Shown piece after piece: positions 9,437 to 18,682 of a stretch of 64,000 nt of DNA. The stretch comes from Acetobacter senegalensis. GTDB lineage: Bacteria; Pseudomonadota; Alphaproteobacteria; Acetobacterales; Acetobacteraceae. The stretch lies in contig NZ_LHZU01000146.1 of assembly GCF_001580995.1 (NCBI RefSeq), forward strand, positions 62,001-126,000, written 5' to 3'. Below the pieces are notes generated by a model. The model ran no database searches. It was given only the letters and a program-made list of their open reading frames with translations, and was not told the DNA's origin. How positions within the stretch are numbered: the stretch's first letter is position 1; each line of letters opens with the position of its first letter. Made by a program: the position numbers and the translations under genes.

Positions 9437-10081
9437 TCAGGGGGTTTCCGGCCCTGTCCCTGCGGAAGGGGCATCCGGGTCTTCAATGTCAGCGGGGCTT
9501 TCGCTCAGATAAACGGTGTCATGCAGCGGGCCTTCCACATGCGCGGTGATAATGCCTGCCTTCACCGCAGCCTGAAAGCCTGATGGTTCATCCTCAAAAG
9601 TCGTATCAACCCCGTTTCCACTCACTTCCCCCACGGGCTGGAATGTGACGTCCACCTGTGGACGGACAGGATTGATCAACCAGTGCCGCGTTTTGGACAC
9701 CAGCGTGGAGGCATCCGCCATGCCGCATGGCTGCATTTCTGTAAGGGTTACGGTTTCTGTGGTCACCAGCCCTTCCATTTGAGCAGGGTCTTTGCGGCCA
9801 TTCGCTGGCCTGCGCGCCACAAATACCGTGCCGGAGGGGATAACCATCAACGTATCAGGATGATCGCTTTTCTGATGCGCAAAACAGATATCCACGCCGC
9901 CCTGCCCGTTGAGGGACGGCGCTACGCCACCCAGCCCACCAACACCAGAAGATGCCACCCCAGAGGACTGCTTACCAGTCTGTGCCCACCCGGTGCCTGA
10001 CGGCGTGCTACCCAGCACGCCTATTGCCAGACCGGCCAATGCATAGGCCAGAACTCTGGTGTTTTGTGGCGTCATGCCCAT
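9437..10081 (-). CDS. exported protein of unknown function
   Basis: 214 residues, with an N-terminal signal-like segment (about residues 8-34, ending GWAQ) and a mature part with two Cys (in DICFAHQ and QPCGMAD) that could form a disulfide. The C-terminal tail is acidic and Pro-rich. I recognise no family. It is the last of three minus-strand genes for exported proteins (with 10112-10789 and 10846-11691), separated by 30 to 60 bp and probably co-transcribed. The start could also be the second Met (10075); both have purine-rich upstream sequence. Confidence 0.65.
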   Translation of the reverse strand: MGMTPQNTRVLAYALAGLAIGVLGSTPSGTGWAQTGKQSSGVASSGVGGLGGVAPSLNGQGGVDICFAHQKSDHPDTLMVIPSGTVFVARRPANGRKDPAQMEGLVTTETVTLTEMQPCGMADASTLVSKTRHWLINPVRPQVDVTFQPVGEVSGNGVDTTFEDEPSGFQAAVKAGIITAHVEGPLHDTVYLSESPADIEDPDAPSAGTGPETP

Positions 10082-10111
10082 TCCCTTTCCTTCTCAACAG
10101 GGCGGGCAAGG

Positions 10112-10789
<678 letters not shown>

Positions 10790-10845
10790 ACTCTTCCTGT
10801 CAGGCAATGCTCTTCCTTCTCCCTGCCGAGAGTGCCGAACACAAC

Positions 10846-11691
10846 TCATTGGGCGCTGCTCCCTTCAGGTGCCGTTGAGGCCCCGTCTCCTGCCGGAACC
10901 TGCGTTGTGGGGCCAACACCCGGGATGGGGCTACCCGAAGGCCCGCTGGGGGCCAATGAGCCTGCATTTCCCTCAACTCCTGAACCGGGACGTGGAGAAT
11001 GTGGCGTAATTTCCTGATATCCGGCGGGCGGCATGAAAGCGCTAGCTGGTACATCATCATAGGAAATATGCGTGGCTTTCAGGTGGCCATTCAGACCATC
11101 CACATCCACACCATCCTGCTCCAGAATAAAACCGTCATCCGTTACGCAGGCAGAGCCTGTTCCCTCCGTGGACTGCACACTCCAGATGGTGCAGGGCTGG
11201 CCTGTAACCTGAGACGTCCCCTTGCGCGCAAACTGCATGGACATATCCAGAAGGAACGGGCTGCGTGCCACCTCCTGCTGCACCAGCCGGGTGTAGATTT
11301 TTCTGTCATCCAGAATAATCAGAACTTCCTGCGCGGCACGGTTGATGACCACGGAACCCCGGCTGTCATCCCCTTCCATGCTTTTCATGTAACGGATGCG
11401 CATCAGGCCGCCATCGCCTGAAAACAGAACCTGCACATGGCGTTCTGGCAACGGACCTGGAGGCACCTTGCCCGCCTGAACCAGATCAGCTGGGGGTTTG
11501 GGCTGAAACACATAATCAATCACGGCATCCCGGCCCGGCGTAAGCCGCGGATGATCCGGCTGAACAGCAGCACCCTGATCAGCCCCATGGGCAGAAGAAG
11601 CCAGAGACAAACTCCATGCCAGAGGCGTTGCAGCCAGCAGGCCACACAAGGTTAGCTGGCGGAGTATGCGGCCCGGCTGGCGAGTCATCAT
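10846..11691 (-). CDS. exported protein of unknown function, Pro/Gly-rich tail
   Basis: 281 residues from the double ATG at 11691/11688 (upstream purine-rich GAAAGAAAGAAG). The open frame extends to 11847, but that would put 52 residues before the signal sequence. Signal peptide about residues 1-37 (ends AHG-AD). The core (about 40-220) is beta-rich with SxMQFARKGT and a Cys pair in PCTIW and SACVTDDG, shared with the downstream gene. The last 50 residues are Ser/Pro/Gly-rich and look disordered. First gene of a three-gene exported-protein cluster. Function unknown; an outer-membrane or periplasmic carrier role is speculation. Confidence 0.65.
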   Translation of the reverse strand: MMTRQPGRILRQLTLCGLLAATPLAWSLSLASSAHGADQGAAVQPDHPRLTPGRDAVIDYVFQPKPPADLVQAGKVPPGPLPERHVQVLFSGDGGLMRIRYMKSMEGDDSRGSVVINRAAQEVLIILDDRKIYTRLVQQEVARSPFLLDMSMQFARKGTSQVTGQPCTIWSVQSTEGTGSACVTDDGFILEQDGVDVDGLNGHLKATHISYDDVPASAFMPPAGYQEITPHSPRPGSGVEGNAGSLAPSGPSGSPIPGVGPTTQVPAGDGASTAPEGSSAQ

Positions 11692-12073
11692 GCGTTCGCT
11701 TCTTTCTTTCCGTCTCTGTCTCATAACTGTCTTACTACCGTGTTCATGAGTCTCTGCCAGCCCCACCAGCCGGAGAAACATGCCCATTGGGAGAGAGCCT
11801 GTGCACCGTTGGGGGTGTTGCCCATTAAGAGTGAGAATTGCGGCCAAGAGGTGATCGCCACGATAAAAATTTGGAAGATCAGCTTTTTACTGGAGGGTAG
11901 CTGCACAGCGACAAGGCGTGTTCGCTGATAACGTTTCTGAAGAAGAGAACGGACCTTTCCTACCAACAGTCAAGAACATGGACTTGCACGCTCAGGGCAC
12001 CCGACACCTGCCCAAAAGCCTATCCGGTGTCAGGCAACACACTGTGGGCTGATACCTGATATTTACTGAAAGC
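11692..12073. other. intergenic, 382 bp
   Basis: Upstream region of the three-gene exported-protein cluster and downstream of aat (both minus strand). Its middle (about 11840-11900) is relatively AT-rich and could hold the promoter. I found no convincing gene. Confidence 0.4.
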
Positions 12074-12730
12074 CTAGCTACCTTGCCGCATGGTTCTGAT
12101 CTCGGCTTCCAGTTGCTGGGGTGTGAAGTTAGCCTGCCAACATGGCGGCATGTGGACAGCGCGCTCCAATGTGGTTTTGTACTCTGCAGCCGGTATTTCC
12201 ACACCGCCAAAACGGGTGAGATGATCCGTGCCAAACTGGGTATCCAGCACCATGAAACCGGATAATCTGAGCCGCGCCACCAGATGCACCAGCGCCACCT
12301 TGGATGCATCAGTCACCCGGCTGAACATGCTTTCTCCAAAAAATGCACCGCCAAGGGCCACGCCATACAGACCACCAACCAGTTCACCATTCTGGCGACA
12401 CTCCACACTGTGGGCGTATCCCATCTCATGCAGGGCACAGAACAGACGGTAGATCTCGCTATTGATCCATGTCTGCTCCCGCCCCGGCGCAGGGGCAGCA
12501 CAGCCTTTCATGACAGCGGGAAAATCCTGATCGACCGTAACGTCAAACCGGCCAGAGAGCACCGTGCGGCGTAATCTGCGGGGAAGGTGGAACGCCTGTA
12601 GCGGCAAAACACCTCTTGGGTCGGGATCATACCATTGCAGGTCTTCATCCTCGGCATCCGCTGCCATGGGAAACAAGCCCACGGCATAGGCCCCCAACAT
12701 AAGTTCCGGCGTTAAACCCTGATCAGACAT
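12074..12730 (-). CDS. aat: leucyl/phenylalanyl-tRNA--protein transferase
   Basis: 218 residues, normal for alphaproteobacterial Aat. It transfers Leu or Phe from charged tRNA to proteins with N-terminal Lys or Arg, marking them for ClpAP through ClpS (bacterial N-end rule). Family blocks are clear: GLFPMA near residue 20, the WYDPDPRGVLPL block at 33-44, TWINSEI, GYAHSVE (family G-x-A-HSVE), GGLYGVALGGAFFGESMFSR and the DTQFGTDHL block. GGAGAG lies 8 nt before the start. It stands alone on the minus strand. Confidence 0.95.
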   Translation of the reverse strand: MSDQGLTPELMLGAYAVGLFPMAADAEDEDLQWYDPDPRGVLPLQAFHLPRRLRRTVLSGRFDVTVDQDFPAVMKGCAAPAPGREQTWINSEIYRLFCALHEMGYAHSVECRQNGELVGGLYGVALGGAFFGESMFSRVTDASKVALVHLVARLRLSGFMVLDTQFGTDHLTRFGGVEIPAAEYKTTLERAVHMPPCWQANFTPQQLEAEIRTMRQGS

Positions 12731-12953
12731 TCCTGAACGCTCTCCTTACGGCTTGCGGCGGGATGAGTTAGGCCTGAGCCCGAACACCCGGACAGAAGCA
12801 GACACCCCCGGCAGATAGTCACTCAAATGTTTACAGGCATGCACAACTCAGCGCTTTGCATTCCGTTTTGAGCACCTCATGGTTTTCCGCCGGGTTCATG
12901 CTAGTCTGCCTGCACGGAAACTCAAATCTGTCTCATCAGCAAGGTCTGTCCAT

Positions 12954-13928
12954 ATGTCTGATACCAAACCTCGTATTCTTCGCTCCGTCCGTCTGCTGAA
13001 CGCTGCTGAAAAACGTATCGAGACAGATTTCATTGCCCCACCGCCGCCCACTACGCCGCTTGATACCGCTGCCATTCTCAAACTGGCACATGAATTTCAA
13101 CCCGTTGCCATTCTGGTCACTCATCATTCTCCACTGAAAGGCGCTGATGTTGCGGCCCTGCCGGAAAGCGTAAAGCTGATCGCCACCGTAAGCGTAGGGC
13201 TGGACCATCTGGATGTTCCCGCCCTGCTGGCCCGTGGCATTGCCGTCTCCAACACGCCGGATGTGTTGACAGACTGCAACGCAGACCTTGCCATGATGTT
13301 GATTATCGCCGCCTGCCGCCGGGCTGCGGAATATTATACGCTCATGAAGAAAGGCTGGGGGCACACCCTCGGCATGGATGAAATGCTGGGCCACCGCGTA
13401 ACGGGTAAAACGCTTGGCATTATTGGCATGGGCCGCATTGGGCAGGCCGTGGCACGCCGCGCACGCGGGTTTGAGATGAACGTGCTCTACCACAACCGCC
13501 GCAGGCTGGACCCGGCACACGAGCAAGGGGCCACCTACTATGAAAGCCTTGAGGACATGCTGCCCAAATGCAACATCCTCAGCCTGCATCTGCCTGCTGC
13601 CCCGTCTGGCGGCCCCATTATGACCGCCCGCACGCTTGCTCTCCTGCCCCGTGGCAGTGTGCTGGTGAACGCGGCCCGTGGTGCGCTGGTTGATGAAACC
13701 GCTCTGATTGATGCCCTCCGTTCTGGTCACCTGTTCAGCGCAGGGCTGGATGTTTATCAGAACGAACCCAACCCGGACCCACGTATTCTGGCTCTGCCGA
13801 ACGTGTTCATGACACCCCATGCGGGCAGCGCCACGGTTGAAACCCGCACAGCCATGTGCATGCTCGCGCTGGATAACGTGACGGCCCTTGTTGCGGGCAA
13901 GCCTCTCCCCACCCCTGTTACCGCCTGA
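12954..13928 (+). CDS. D-isomer-specific 2-hydroxyacid dehydrogenase (glyoxylate/hydroxypyruvate reductase-like)
   Basis: 324 residues from ATG 12954 (an earlier in-frame start at 12879 lacks family similarity). It reduces 2-oxoacids such as glyoxylate or hydroxypyruvate to D-2-hydroxyacids with NAD(P)H. The Rossmann motif GMGRIG is at 158-163, followed by catalytic Arg242 (NAARG), Glu271 (NEPN) and His289 (PHAGSA). Arg-Arg at 182-184 just after the second strand suggests NADPH preference. It is followed 11 bp later by a small membrane protein gene, probably co-transcribed. Exact substrate not decidable from sequence; gluconate/2-ketogluconate reductases of acetic acid bacteria belong to the same group. 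Confidence 0.85.
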   Translation: MSDTKPRILRSVRLLNAAEKRIETDFIAPPPPTTPLDTAAILKLAHEFQPVAILVTHHSPLKGADVAALPESVKLIATVSVGLDHLDVPALLARGIAVSNTPDVLTDCNADLAMMLIIAACRRAAEYYTLMKKGWGHTLGMDEMLGHRVTGKTLGIIGMGRIGQAVARRARGFEMNVLYHNRRRLDPAHEQGATYYESLEDMLPKCNILSLHLPAAPSGGPIMTARTLALLPRGSVLVNAARGALVDETALIDALRSGHLFSAGLDVYQNEPNPDPRILALPNVFMTPHAGSATVETRTAMCMLALDNVTALVAGKPLPTPVTA

Positions 13929-13939
13929 GAACCGCCACT

Positions 13940-14125
13940 ATGCCCCTTACCCTGCGTCTGGCCTGCCTGATTGGTATTGGCGTTTGTACCCTGCTGGCTT
14001 TTTTTGCCCCGCACTACCATTTGACTGCGGAAATTATAGGCGGCGGCATGTTGCTGACCGCCCTGATTGCCACCGTTATTCTGGATGAAACTCCACCTAC
14101 ACCCAAGAAAGCCAAGCAGAAGTAA
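13940..14125 (+). CDS. small membrane protein, two helices
   Basis: 61 residues with two predicted membrane helices (about 4-23 and 29-47) and a basic tail (PKKAKQK). It starts 11 bp after the hydroxyacid dehydrogenase stop and is followed by a strong terminator, so the two probably form one transcript. No family recognised. Short but well formed; codon use resembles the neighbours. Confidence 0.6.
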   Translation: MPLTLRLACLIGIGVCTLLAFFAPHYHLTAEIIGGGMLLTALIATVILDETPPTPKKAKQK

Positions 14126-14270
14126 AGCTCCCGCCAGGAAGTCACGCAGCAGGAGCGAAAATCGCCTATCCCATCCACTCAGGCGGGGCCGCTGCAATCA
14201 CGGTATTCCGCGCCTAAATGTTTAGCTCCGCGAAAACAATGCCCCGTCAAATCTCAGGACTAAATATCAA

Positions 14271-14308
14271 AAGAAAAGGCCACCCGACTGAACGGGTGGC
14301 CTTTTCTT
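14271..14308. terminator. bidirectional intrinsic terminator
   Basis: A 16-bp stem (aagaaaaggccacccg 14271-14286, cgggtggccttttctt 14293-14308) with a 6-nt loop, A-rich on the left and T-rich on the right. It can end both the dehydrogenase transcript and anything read from the right. Confidence 0.9.
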
Positions 14309-14379
14309 ATCGAATGGAATTGGATTAGCGGCTCTCTGGTTAAGAACGTGTAGTGCGCTGTAAGTGCTGAGGCTTTCTG

Positions 14380-14517
14380 TTACCTCAGCCAAGCCCCCTC
14401 GCCCACGATCTGCCCACCAAACGGCCCTGCCGCTGCATCAAACACTTCGAGCCGCTTGGTGATAGACACAAAGGTCAGCGTTCCCCTCCTGCTGGATAAA
14501 AGCTTAGGGGACGAGAT
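14380..14517 (-). pseudogene. possible C-terminal remnant of a lost gene
   Basis: The minus strand is open for 45 residues and ends in TAA (14380-14382), but there is no start codon or ribosome site. The C-terminal part contains KRLEVFDAAAGPFGG and ends EGAWLR, which reads like a folded protein tail rather than random DNA. No family recognised. Confidence 0.25.
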
Positions 14518-14533
14518 TTAGCAGACCCCGCTG

Positions 14534-15367
14534 TTATTCCGCTTTTGCGCGGGCGTAGACTGTTTCCCGCATGGCCAAAGCGGTATCCCGCACCACTGGC
14601 CCGTGCTCCCGCTCAAGCCGTCGAATGGTGAAGTGCGCACGCGCCAAAGCCCGATAATGATTCAGGAACGCGGTGTTCAGAGAGGCCCCGCAGAGCGCAC
14701 CCGCAACGGGCATAAGCTGAAGGGAAACTTTCTGCCCCAGCGCAAGCCCGTAATGAGAAGCCACTTCCGCAATCAGCATCACAACAGGCCGGCCCCGCAA
14801 CAGGGCGCGGGCGGAGAAATAGCCAAGTTCGCTCTCATCACCCTGCCGCACATTGGGGAACGCCCGCAGCGCGAACACTTCCAGACACGCACGGCGCGCA
14901 TCCGGGTCAGACAGATCTTCCCCTTCTTCACGGGCAATACGGCCAATTTCACGCATGATGGTCAAGGTGGTGAAACCGATATCCGGAGCCAGCCCGGCCA
15001 GCCCGGCAAAGCCGCCGACAGCACCGGACACAGCAACCGCTGCCTGAAGGGCCGGTGTACGCCATGCCTTGGTTTCCACGGCGGCATCTTCTGTCGGGCG
15101 CAGGCCGAGGATGGCGACATCAAACGCCCGCGCAATGGAGGCCTCAGCCAGCCCGCGCAGCTTGTCTTCCATAGTGGGGGCCATACCGAGCCCACGCAGT
15201 CCAAGCCGCGCGGCATGCCCAACCGCGCCCCCCATCAGGTCCGCCAGCCTGACGAGCACGCCCTTGCCGGATTCAACCTGTGCCAGCGCCTGCTCAAGTT
15301 CGCCCAGATCCTGTCCGGTCAGCTTGAGGGAGACAATATCGCTGCCCGGCCTATCTACTGTGCTCAT
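14534..15367 (-). CDS. EcsC family protein
   Basis: 277 residues from the Met before STVDRPG (15367); the longer frame to 15412 adds a poorly supported 15-residue lead. The protein has the EcsC-family pattern: a small-residue-rich hydrophobic middle (GAVGGFAGLAGLAPDIGFTT, about 115-135), TIMREIGRIAREEGEDL, and a hydrophobic C-terminal third with LQLMPVAGALCGASLN. EcsC in Bacillus is linked to an ABC exporter, but the family's molecular role is not known. Stands alone on the minus strand. Confidence 0.8.
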   Translation of the reverse strand: MSTVDRPGSDIVSLKLTGQDLGELEQALAQVESGKGVLVRLADLMGGAVGHAARLGLRGLGMAPTMEDKLRGLAEASIARAFDVAILGLRPTEDAAVETKAWRTPALQAAVAVSGAVGGFAGLAGLAPDIGFTTLTIMREIGRIAREEGEDLSDPDARRACLEVFALRAFPNVRQGDESELGYFSARALLRGRPVVMLIAEVASHYGLALGQKVSLQLMPVAGALCGASLNTAFLNHYRALARAHFTIRRLEREHGPVVRDTALAMRETVYARAKAE

Positions 15368-15663
15368 CTGTGACCTTTCCGCTTTGTGTCCACCCTGCCA
15401 GACATACCGCACAGGGCCTTGGCGCCATCAGGCACCCTTCCGTAACTCATCTTGAGAAGCATAATTATCATACCGGCCATGAAAAGCGACATGACAGCCC
15501 CCCAGCCGTGCTTGCATCACGCATCTGCTCTTCAAAATGCCTGACACGTGCATAAGTTGCCCGCGGCACGGTAAACACAGCGTTGTAACGCTTGCCTGAA
15601 AGACTTAGACAGCAGGCACCAGTTCCCGCCTGCGCAGAGGCTGCGCCATCAAGGAGTCGAGCA
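15368..15663. other. divergent promoter region
   Basis: 296 bp between the minus-strand EcsC gene and the plus-strand lipoprotein gene; both promoters should be here. A minus-strand frame (15468-15675 from a GTG) encodes a plausible-looking 68-residue peptide but overlaps the lipoprotein start and lacks a clear ribosome site, so it is not called. Confidence 0.4.
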
Positions 15664-16368
15664 ATGTCAGTCACGGTGCGTTCTTCCGCTTCCTCCCCCA
15701 CCCGGAAGCCATTCAAGTGGGGAGCAGCCTTGCGTGTGGTTACTGTTCTGTCCGCTTTTGGCATTGCTGGCTGTGCGGAATCACCTGAACAGAAGGCCTA
15801 TCAGCAGACTCTGCAAACCGCGCAGACTGACCCCAATTTCTGCTATTCCAACCGTTATGACGGCGTTCTGGCAGAAGCATGGCAGCGCGCGCACTCCACA
15901 CAGGGCAATGGCCAGAAGGATAAAACCCCGGCAGAGGCAGCGCCGTTGCCCGCAGTTTCCGTAACAGGCGCTACCGCCATGCCGGAACTCAGCGTGCCGC
16001 CCTACAGCCAGCGCTCCTGCCGCCTGAGCGTGAAAGTAGGAGACGCTGCACCGGAAACGGGCTTCCTGACCTTCACCTATCTGGTACGCGATAACGTGAC
16101 CAAATCCGCACTGGCAGAATGGCACCCGGATACGGAAATCACGGAAAAATATGATGCCCTGATGGAAAAGATCAAAGCCGGGGTAAACATGAATGATCCG
16201 GACCTGAAAGCCTGCATCACCCGCTACCCTGCCTTCAATGCGCCCTCTTCTGATCCGATGGTGCAGAAAGCGGCAGTTGATCTTCGCGCCCATCTGGTGC
16301 GCCGTTGCCTCGCAAACCGGGCCGCGCTGAAAAATCTGTATTCAGACCTGTATTTCATTCATCGCTGA
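15664..16368 (+). CDS. lipoprotein of unknown function
   Basis: 234 residues from ATG 15664, which has AAGGAG about 8 nt upstream. The N-terminus is basic, then hydrophobic with a lipobox-like FGIAGC around residue 37, so the mature protein is probably a lipoprotein. The body has several Cys (CYSNRYDG, RSCRLSV, KACITRY, RRCLANR) in even number, suggesting disulfides in the periplasm. No family recognised. It stands 68 bp before a DUF442 gene. Confidence 0.65.
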   Translation: MSVTVRSSASSPTRKPFKWGAALRVVTVLSAFGIAGCAESPEQKAYQQTLQTAQTDPNFCYSNRYDGVLAEAWQRAHSTQGNGQKDKTPAEAAPLPAVSVTGATAMPELSVPPYSQRSCRLSVKVGDAAPETGFLTFTYLVRDNVTKSALAEWHPDTEITEKYDALMEKIKAGVNMNDPDLKACITRYPAFNAPSSDPMVQKAAVDLRAHLVRRCLANRAALKNLYSDLYFIHR

Positions 16369-16436
16369 GGGCGCGAGTCTGATTGTCATCCCCTCCCCAC
16401 AGCGGGAGGGCCATTCATTGCAAAGGAGTCGTATTC

Positions 16437-16775
16437 ATGACCCATTACCGTAGCCTCACCGCCGATTTTGCTGTTGCCCCCCAGATTTCCACCTCTGACA
16501 TTCCTGCCATCAAGGATGCTGGTTTCAAAACCGTTATCTGCACCCGTCCTGATGGTGAAGAACCCGGCCAGCCATCTGCTGAAACCATTGGCGAAGCCGC
16601 ACGCGCTGCCGGGCTGGCCTTCATTTCCATTCCGGTTGCCGCTGGCCATGCGCCGTCTTCCGATGCCGTGATTGAAATGCAGGAAGCCCTGAACACCCTG
16701 CCCGGGCCTGTCTTCAGCTATTGTCGCTCTGGCAACCGTGCTGGCCAGTTGTGGACTCTCGCCACACAGGGCTGA
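16437..16775 (+). CDS. TIGR01244/DUF442-family phosphatase-like protein
   Basis: 112 residues from ATG 16437 with AAGGAG upstream. It has the DUF442 fold: TADFAVAPQIS near the start, a central VICTRPDGEEPGQP block and the P-loop CRSGNRA (Cys96, Arg101), a dual-specificity-phosphatase-like active-site loop. In rhizobial and Xylella Blh proteins this domain is fused to a persulfide dioxygenase-type metallo-beta-lactamase and is tied to sulfide or thiosulfate handling. Here it is free-standing. The precise reaction is not known. Confidence 0.85.
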   Translation: MTHYRSLTADFAVAPQISTSDIPAIKDAGFKTVICTRPDGEEPGQPSAETIGEAARAAGLAFISIPVAAGHAPSSDAVIEMQEALNTLPGPVFSYCRSGNRAGQLWTLATQG

Positions 16776-16805
16776 GCCATACTTCCGGACGAATAACCCG
16801 GCGTT

Positions 16806-16838
16806 AAAAAAGGCGGCCTCGCACGGGCCGCCTTTTTT
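16806..16838. terminator. bidirectional intrinsic terminator
   Basis: A 13-bp stem (aaaaaaggcggcc 16806-16818, ggccgcctttttt 16826-16838) with a 7-nt loop. It ends the DUF442 gene on the plus strand and the EVE gene on the minus strand. Confidence 0.92.
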
Positions 16839-16868
16839 ATGGCTTTAACGGATAATGAGCACAGCCTG

Positions 16869-17288
16869 TCAGGCTGACTCCTGCCAGCCGCCCATCTGGC
16901 ACAATACCTGCCAGTGCGCCTCGGACACCGGACAGACAGAGAGCCGGGACTGCCTGACTAGGGCCAGTTCTTCCAGTTCCGGGCTCTGCTTGATCTCCGC
17001 CAGAGTAACAGGCCGAGGCATGGGGCCAATGGCCTTGACATCCACGCAGACCCAGGCCCCGCTTTCCGCCGTGGGGTCTGGATAGGCTTCACGCACAATT
17101 TCAACCACACCCACAATGGCCCGCTGCACGTTGGAGTGATAGAAAAACGCGCGGTCTCCCACCTTCATGGCAGCAAGGTTTTTCTTGGCCTGATGGTTCC
17201 GAACCCCGGTCCAGGGTTCGACATCGTTTGCAACCTGCTCATCCCAGCTAAAGGCGTCAGGCTCGCTTTTCACCAACCAGAATGCCAT
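16869..17288 (-). CDS. EVE domain protein
   Basis: 139 residues, a complete single EVE domain (PUA-like fold, thymocyte nuclear protein 1 family). Motifs: WLVKSEPDAFSWD at the start, WTGVRNHQAKKNL (aromatic ligand-cage region), GDRAFFYHSN, GVVEIVREAYPDP. EVE domains bind modified nucleobases in DNA or RNA; bacterial stand-alone copies are thought to act on modified RNA. The start lies 2 bp after the stop of the YciI gene, so the pair is one transcript. Confidence 0.9.
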   Translation of the reverse strand: MAFWLVKSEPDAFSWDEQVANDVEPWTGVRNHQAKKNLAAMKVGDRAFFYHSNVQRAIVGVVEIVREAYPDPTAESGAWVCVDVKAIGPMPRPVTLAEIKQSPELEELALVRQSRLSVCPVSEAHWQVLCQMGGWQESA

Positions 17289-17290
17289 GG

Positions 17291-17584
17291 CTATTCCGCC
17301 AGCGCGCCGTCACGGAACACTGTCCGCAGCGGGCGCACAATCACGCTCTCAAACAGATTGATTTTTGCATACGGGTCTGCCGCCGCAAAACCTTCAGCTT
17401 CGGCACGGTCTTTCACATCAATCAGAATCAGGCTGCCGCAGGGTTTGCCATTGATATCCAGTTGAGGCCCGGCAAACTGGATAGACGCTTTATACTGCTC
17501 CAGAAATGCCAGATGGTGCTCCCGCGTGGCCATGCGCGTTTCAAGCGCGCCGGGGCGGTCTGTACAGATGATGGCAAACAGCAT
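17291..17584 (-). CDS. YciI-family protein
   Basis: 97 residues from ATG 17584, which has GGAGGAAG immediately upstream; the open frame to 17695 has no such signal. The YciI dimeric alpha-beta barrel is recognisable: MLFAIICTDRPGALETRMATREHHLAFL with the conserved His (REHH) and the ADPYAKINLFESV block. YciI proteins resemble dehydrochlorinases and muconolactone isomerases, but most have no known reaction. Pairing YciI with an EVE-domain gene is common in alphaproteobacteria. Confidence 0.88.
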   Translation of the reverse strand: MLFAIICTDRPGALETRMATREHHLAFLEQYKASIQFAGPQLDINGKPCGSLILIDVKDRAEAEGFAAADPYAKINLFESVIVRPLRTVFRDGALAE

Positions 17585-17750
17585 GTCTTCCTCCGTTGTG
17601 TTGTGTGGGCAGGACGCCCATGAACAACGGCCTCGTGTCAAGAGGCTTATAATGATATAGGAGAGAGCCCGAGCACACTTATCCGCGCCCCCCATACAGC
17701 CGGATGATGTTGCGGCTCATCTGGTTGTGACACACGAAACGGACTGACAT

Positions 17751-18524
17751 TTGAGCGCCTCACCGACCCTTGTCGCGCGTACTGGTAGTTTCTTTCACCG
17801 GTATGCCAATCCCGGCCGGTTTCTGAAGCTGGGCGCACGCATCCAGCCCTGGCTGACATGGACCGCGCTGCTCTTCACCCTCGCAGGGCTTGGGTGGGGA
17901 CTGTTCTATTCCCCGGCTGACTGGCAGCAGGGCGATTCCGTGCGCATCATGTATGTGCATGTGCCCGCCGCCATTCTGGCATCCAGCGGCTATGCGGCGC
18001 TGGCAGTGTGCGGCCTGCTCTCCCTTGTCTGGCGGCATCCACTGGCAGACCTTGCAGCCGTGGAGATCGGGCCGGTAGGCGCGTGCATTACCGCACTCTG
18101 TCTGGCCACGGGCTCACTATGGGGTAAACCCATGTGGGGCACCTGGTGGGTGTGGGATGCCCGGCTGACCTCCGTGCTGGTGCTGTTTTTCCTGTATCTG
18201 GGCCATATTGCCCTGATCCGCGCATTTGATGATCCGCAGCGTGGCTACCGGGCCGCCGCCATTCTGGCTTTGGCTGGCGCGGTTGATCTGCCCATCATCA
18301 AGTTCAGTGTGCAGTGGTGGAACACTCTGCACCAGCCAGACAGCATCACGCTGACAGGTGCCCCCACCATGTCCAGCAGCATGCTGTGGCCGCTGGCTCT
18401 TTCCATGATCGGCATTTCTCTTGGGTTTGCTGCCATCGTGGTGGCGCGCCTGCGGGCAGCTGTCATGGAAAACCGGATCCGCAGCCTGCTCTCCAGCCCC
18501 CGCCGCCGTGGAGGCGCTGCATGA
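17751..18524 (+). CDS. ccmC: haem exporter membrane protein CcmC
   Basis: 257 residues, six membrane helices. CcmC presents haem on the periplasmic side and loads it on CcmE in cytochrome c maturation. The WWD haem-handling motif is at 124-141 (WGKPMWGTWWVWDARLTS), flanked by the two axial-ligand His, His70 (YVHVP) and His194 (TLHQP), equivalent to E. coli His60 and His184. The only plausible start is TTG at 17751, with weak ribosome-site support. First gene of the coupled ccm operon; its stop overlaps ccmD (ATGA). Confidence 0.94.
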   Translation: MSASPTLVARTGSFFHRYANPGRFLKLGARIQPWLTWTALLFTLAGLGWGLFYSPADWQQGDSVRIMYVHVPAAILASSGYAALAVCGLLSLVWRHPLADLAAVEIGPVGACITALCLATGSLWGKPMWGTWWVWDARLTSVLVLFFLYLGHIALIRAFDDPQRGYRAAAILALAGAVDLPIIKFSVQWWNTLHQPDSITLTGAPTMSSSMLWPLALSMIGISLGFAAIVVARLRAAVMENRIRSLLSSPRRRGGAA

Positions 18525-18682
18525 CACACCTTCCTTATATTCTTGCCAGCTACGGGCTGTTTGCTGGCATGGCGCTTGTGCTGTCCGTTGGTGCGGCCCT
18601 GCGCCTCAAAAAAGCCCGTGCCCGGCTTGCCACGCTTGAACGCACTTCCTCCCGGCCTTCAGGAGCCCCCCTTACTCCATGA
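18521..18682 (+). CDS. ccmD: haem exporter protein CcmD
   Basis: A 53-residue single-helix protein (helix about 6-28) with a basic LKKARARL stretch, as in CcmD, which holds the CcmC-CcmE haem complex together for release. Its start overlaps ccmC and its stop overlaps ccmE, each by ATGA, so translation is coupled. Identified by position, size and topology more than by sequence, which is poorly conserved in this family. Confidence 0.88.
   Translation: MTHLPYILASYGLFAGMALVLSVGAALRLKKARARLATLERTSSRPSGAPLTP

Larger units (their letters stand above)
14126..14533. other. intergenic, 408 bp, with terminator and a coding-like remnant
   Basis: Between convergent genes. It holds a strong bidirectional terminator (14271-14308) and, on the minus strand, an open frame of 45 codons (14380-14517) whose last 34 codons look like the C-terminus of a real protein. 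No intact gene found. Confidence 0.5.

Noticed and set aside
15468-15764. minus-strand ORF over the start of the lipoprotein at 15664
   Set aside because: Overlaps a better-supported gene start and has no clear ribosome site; though the peptide is not obviously random, I could not support it.
17210-17225. GGTTCGA-like string suggestive of a tRNA T-arm
   Set aside because: It lies inside the EVE-domain coding sequence and has no acceptor or anticodon stem around it.
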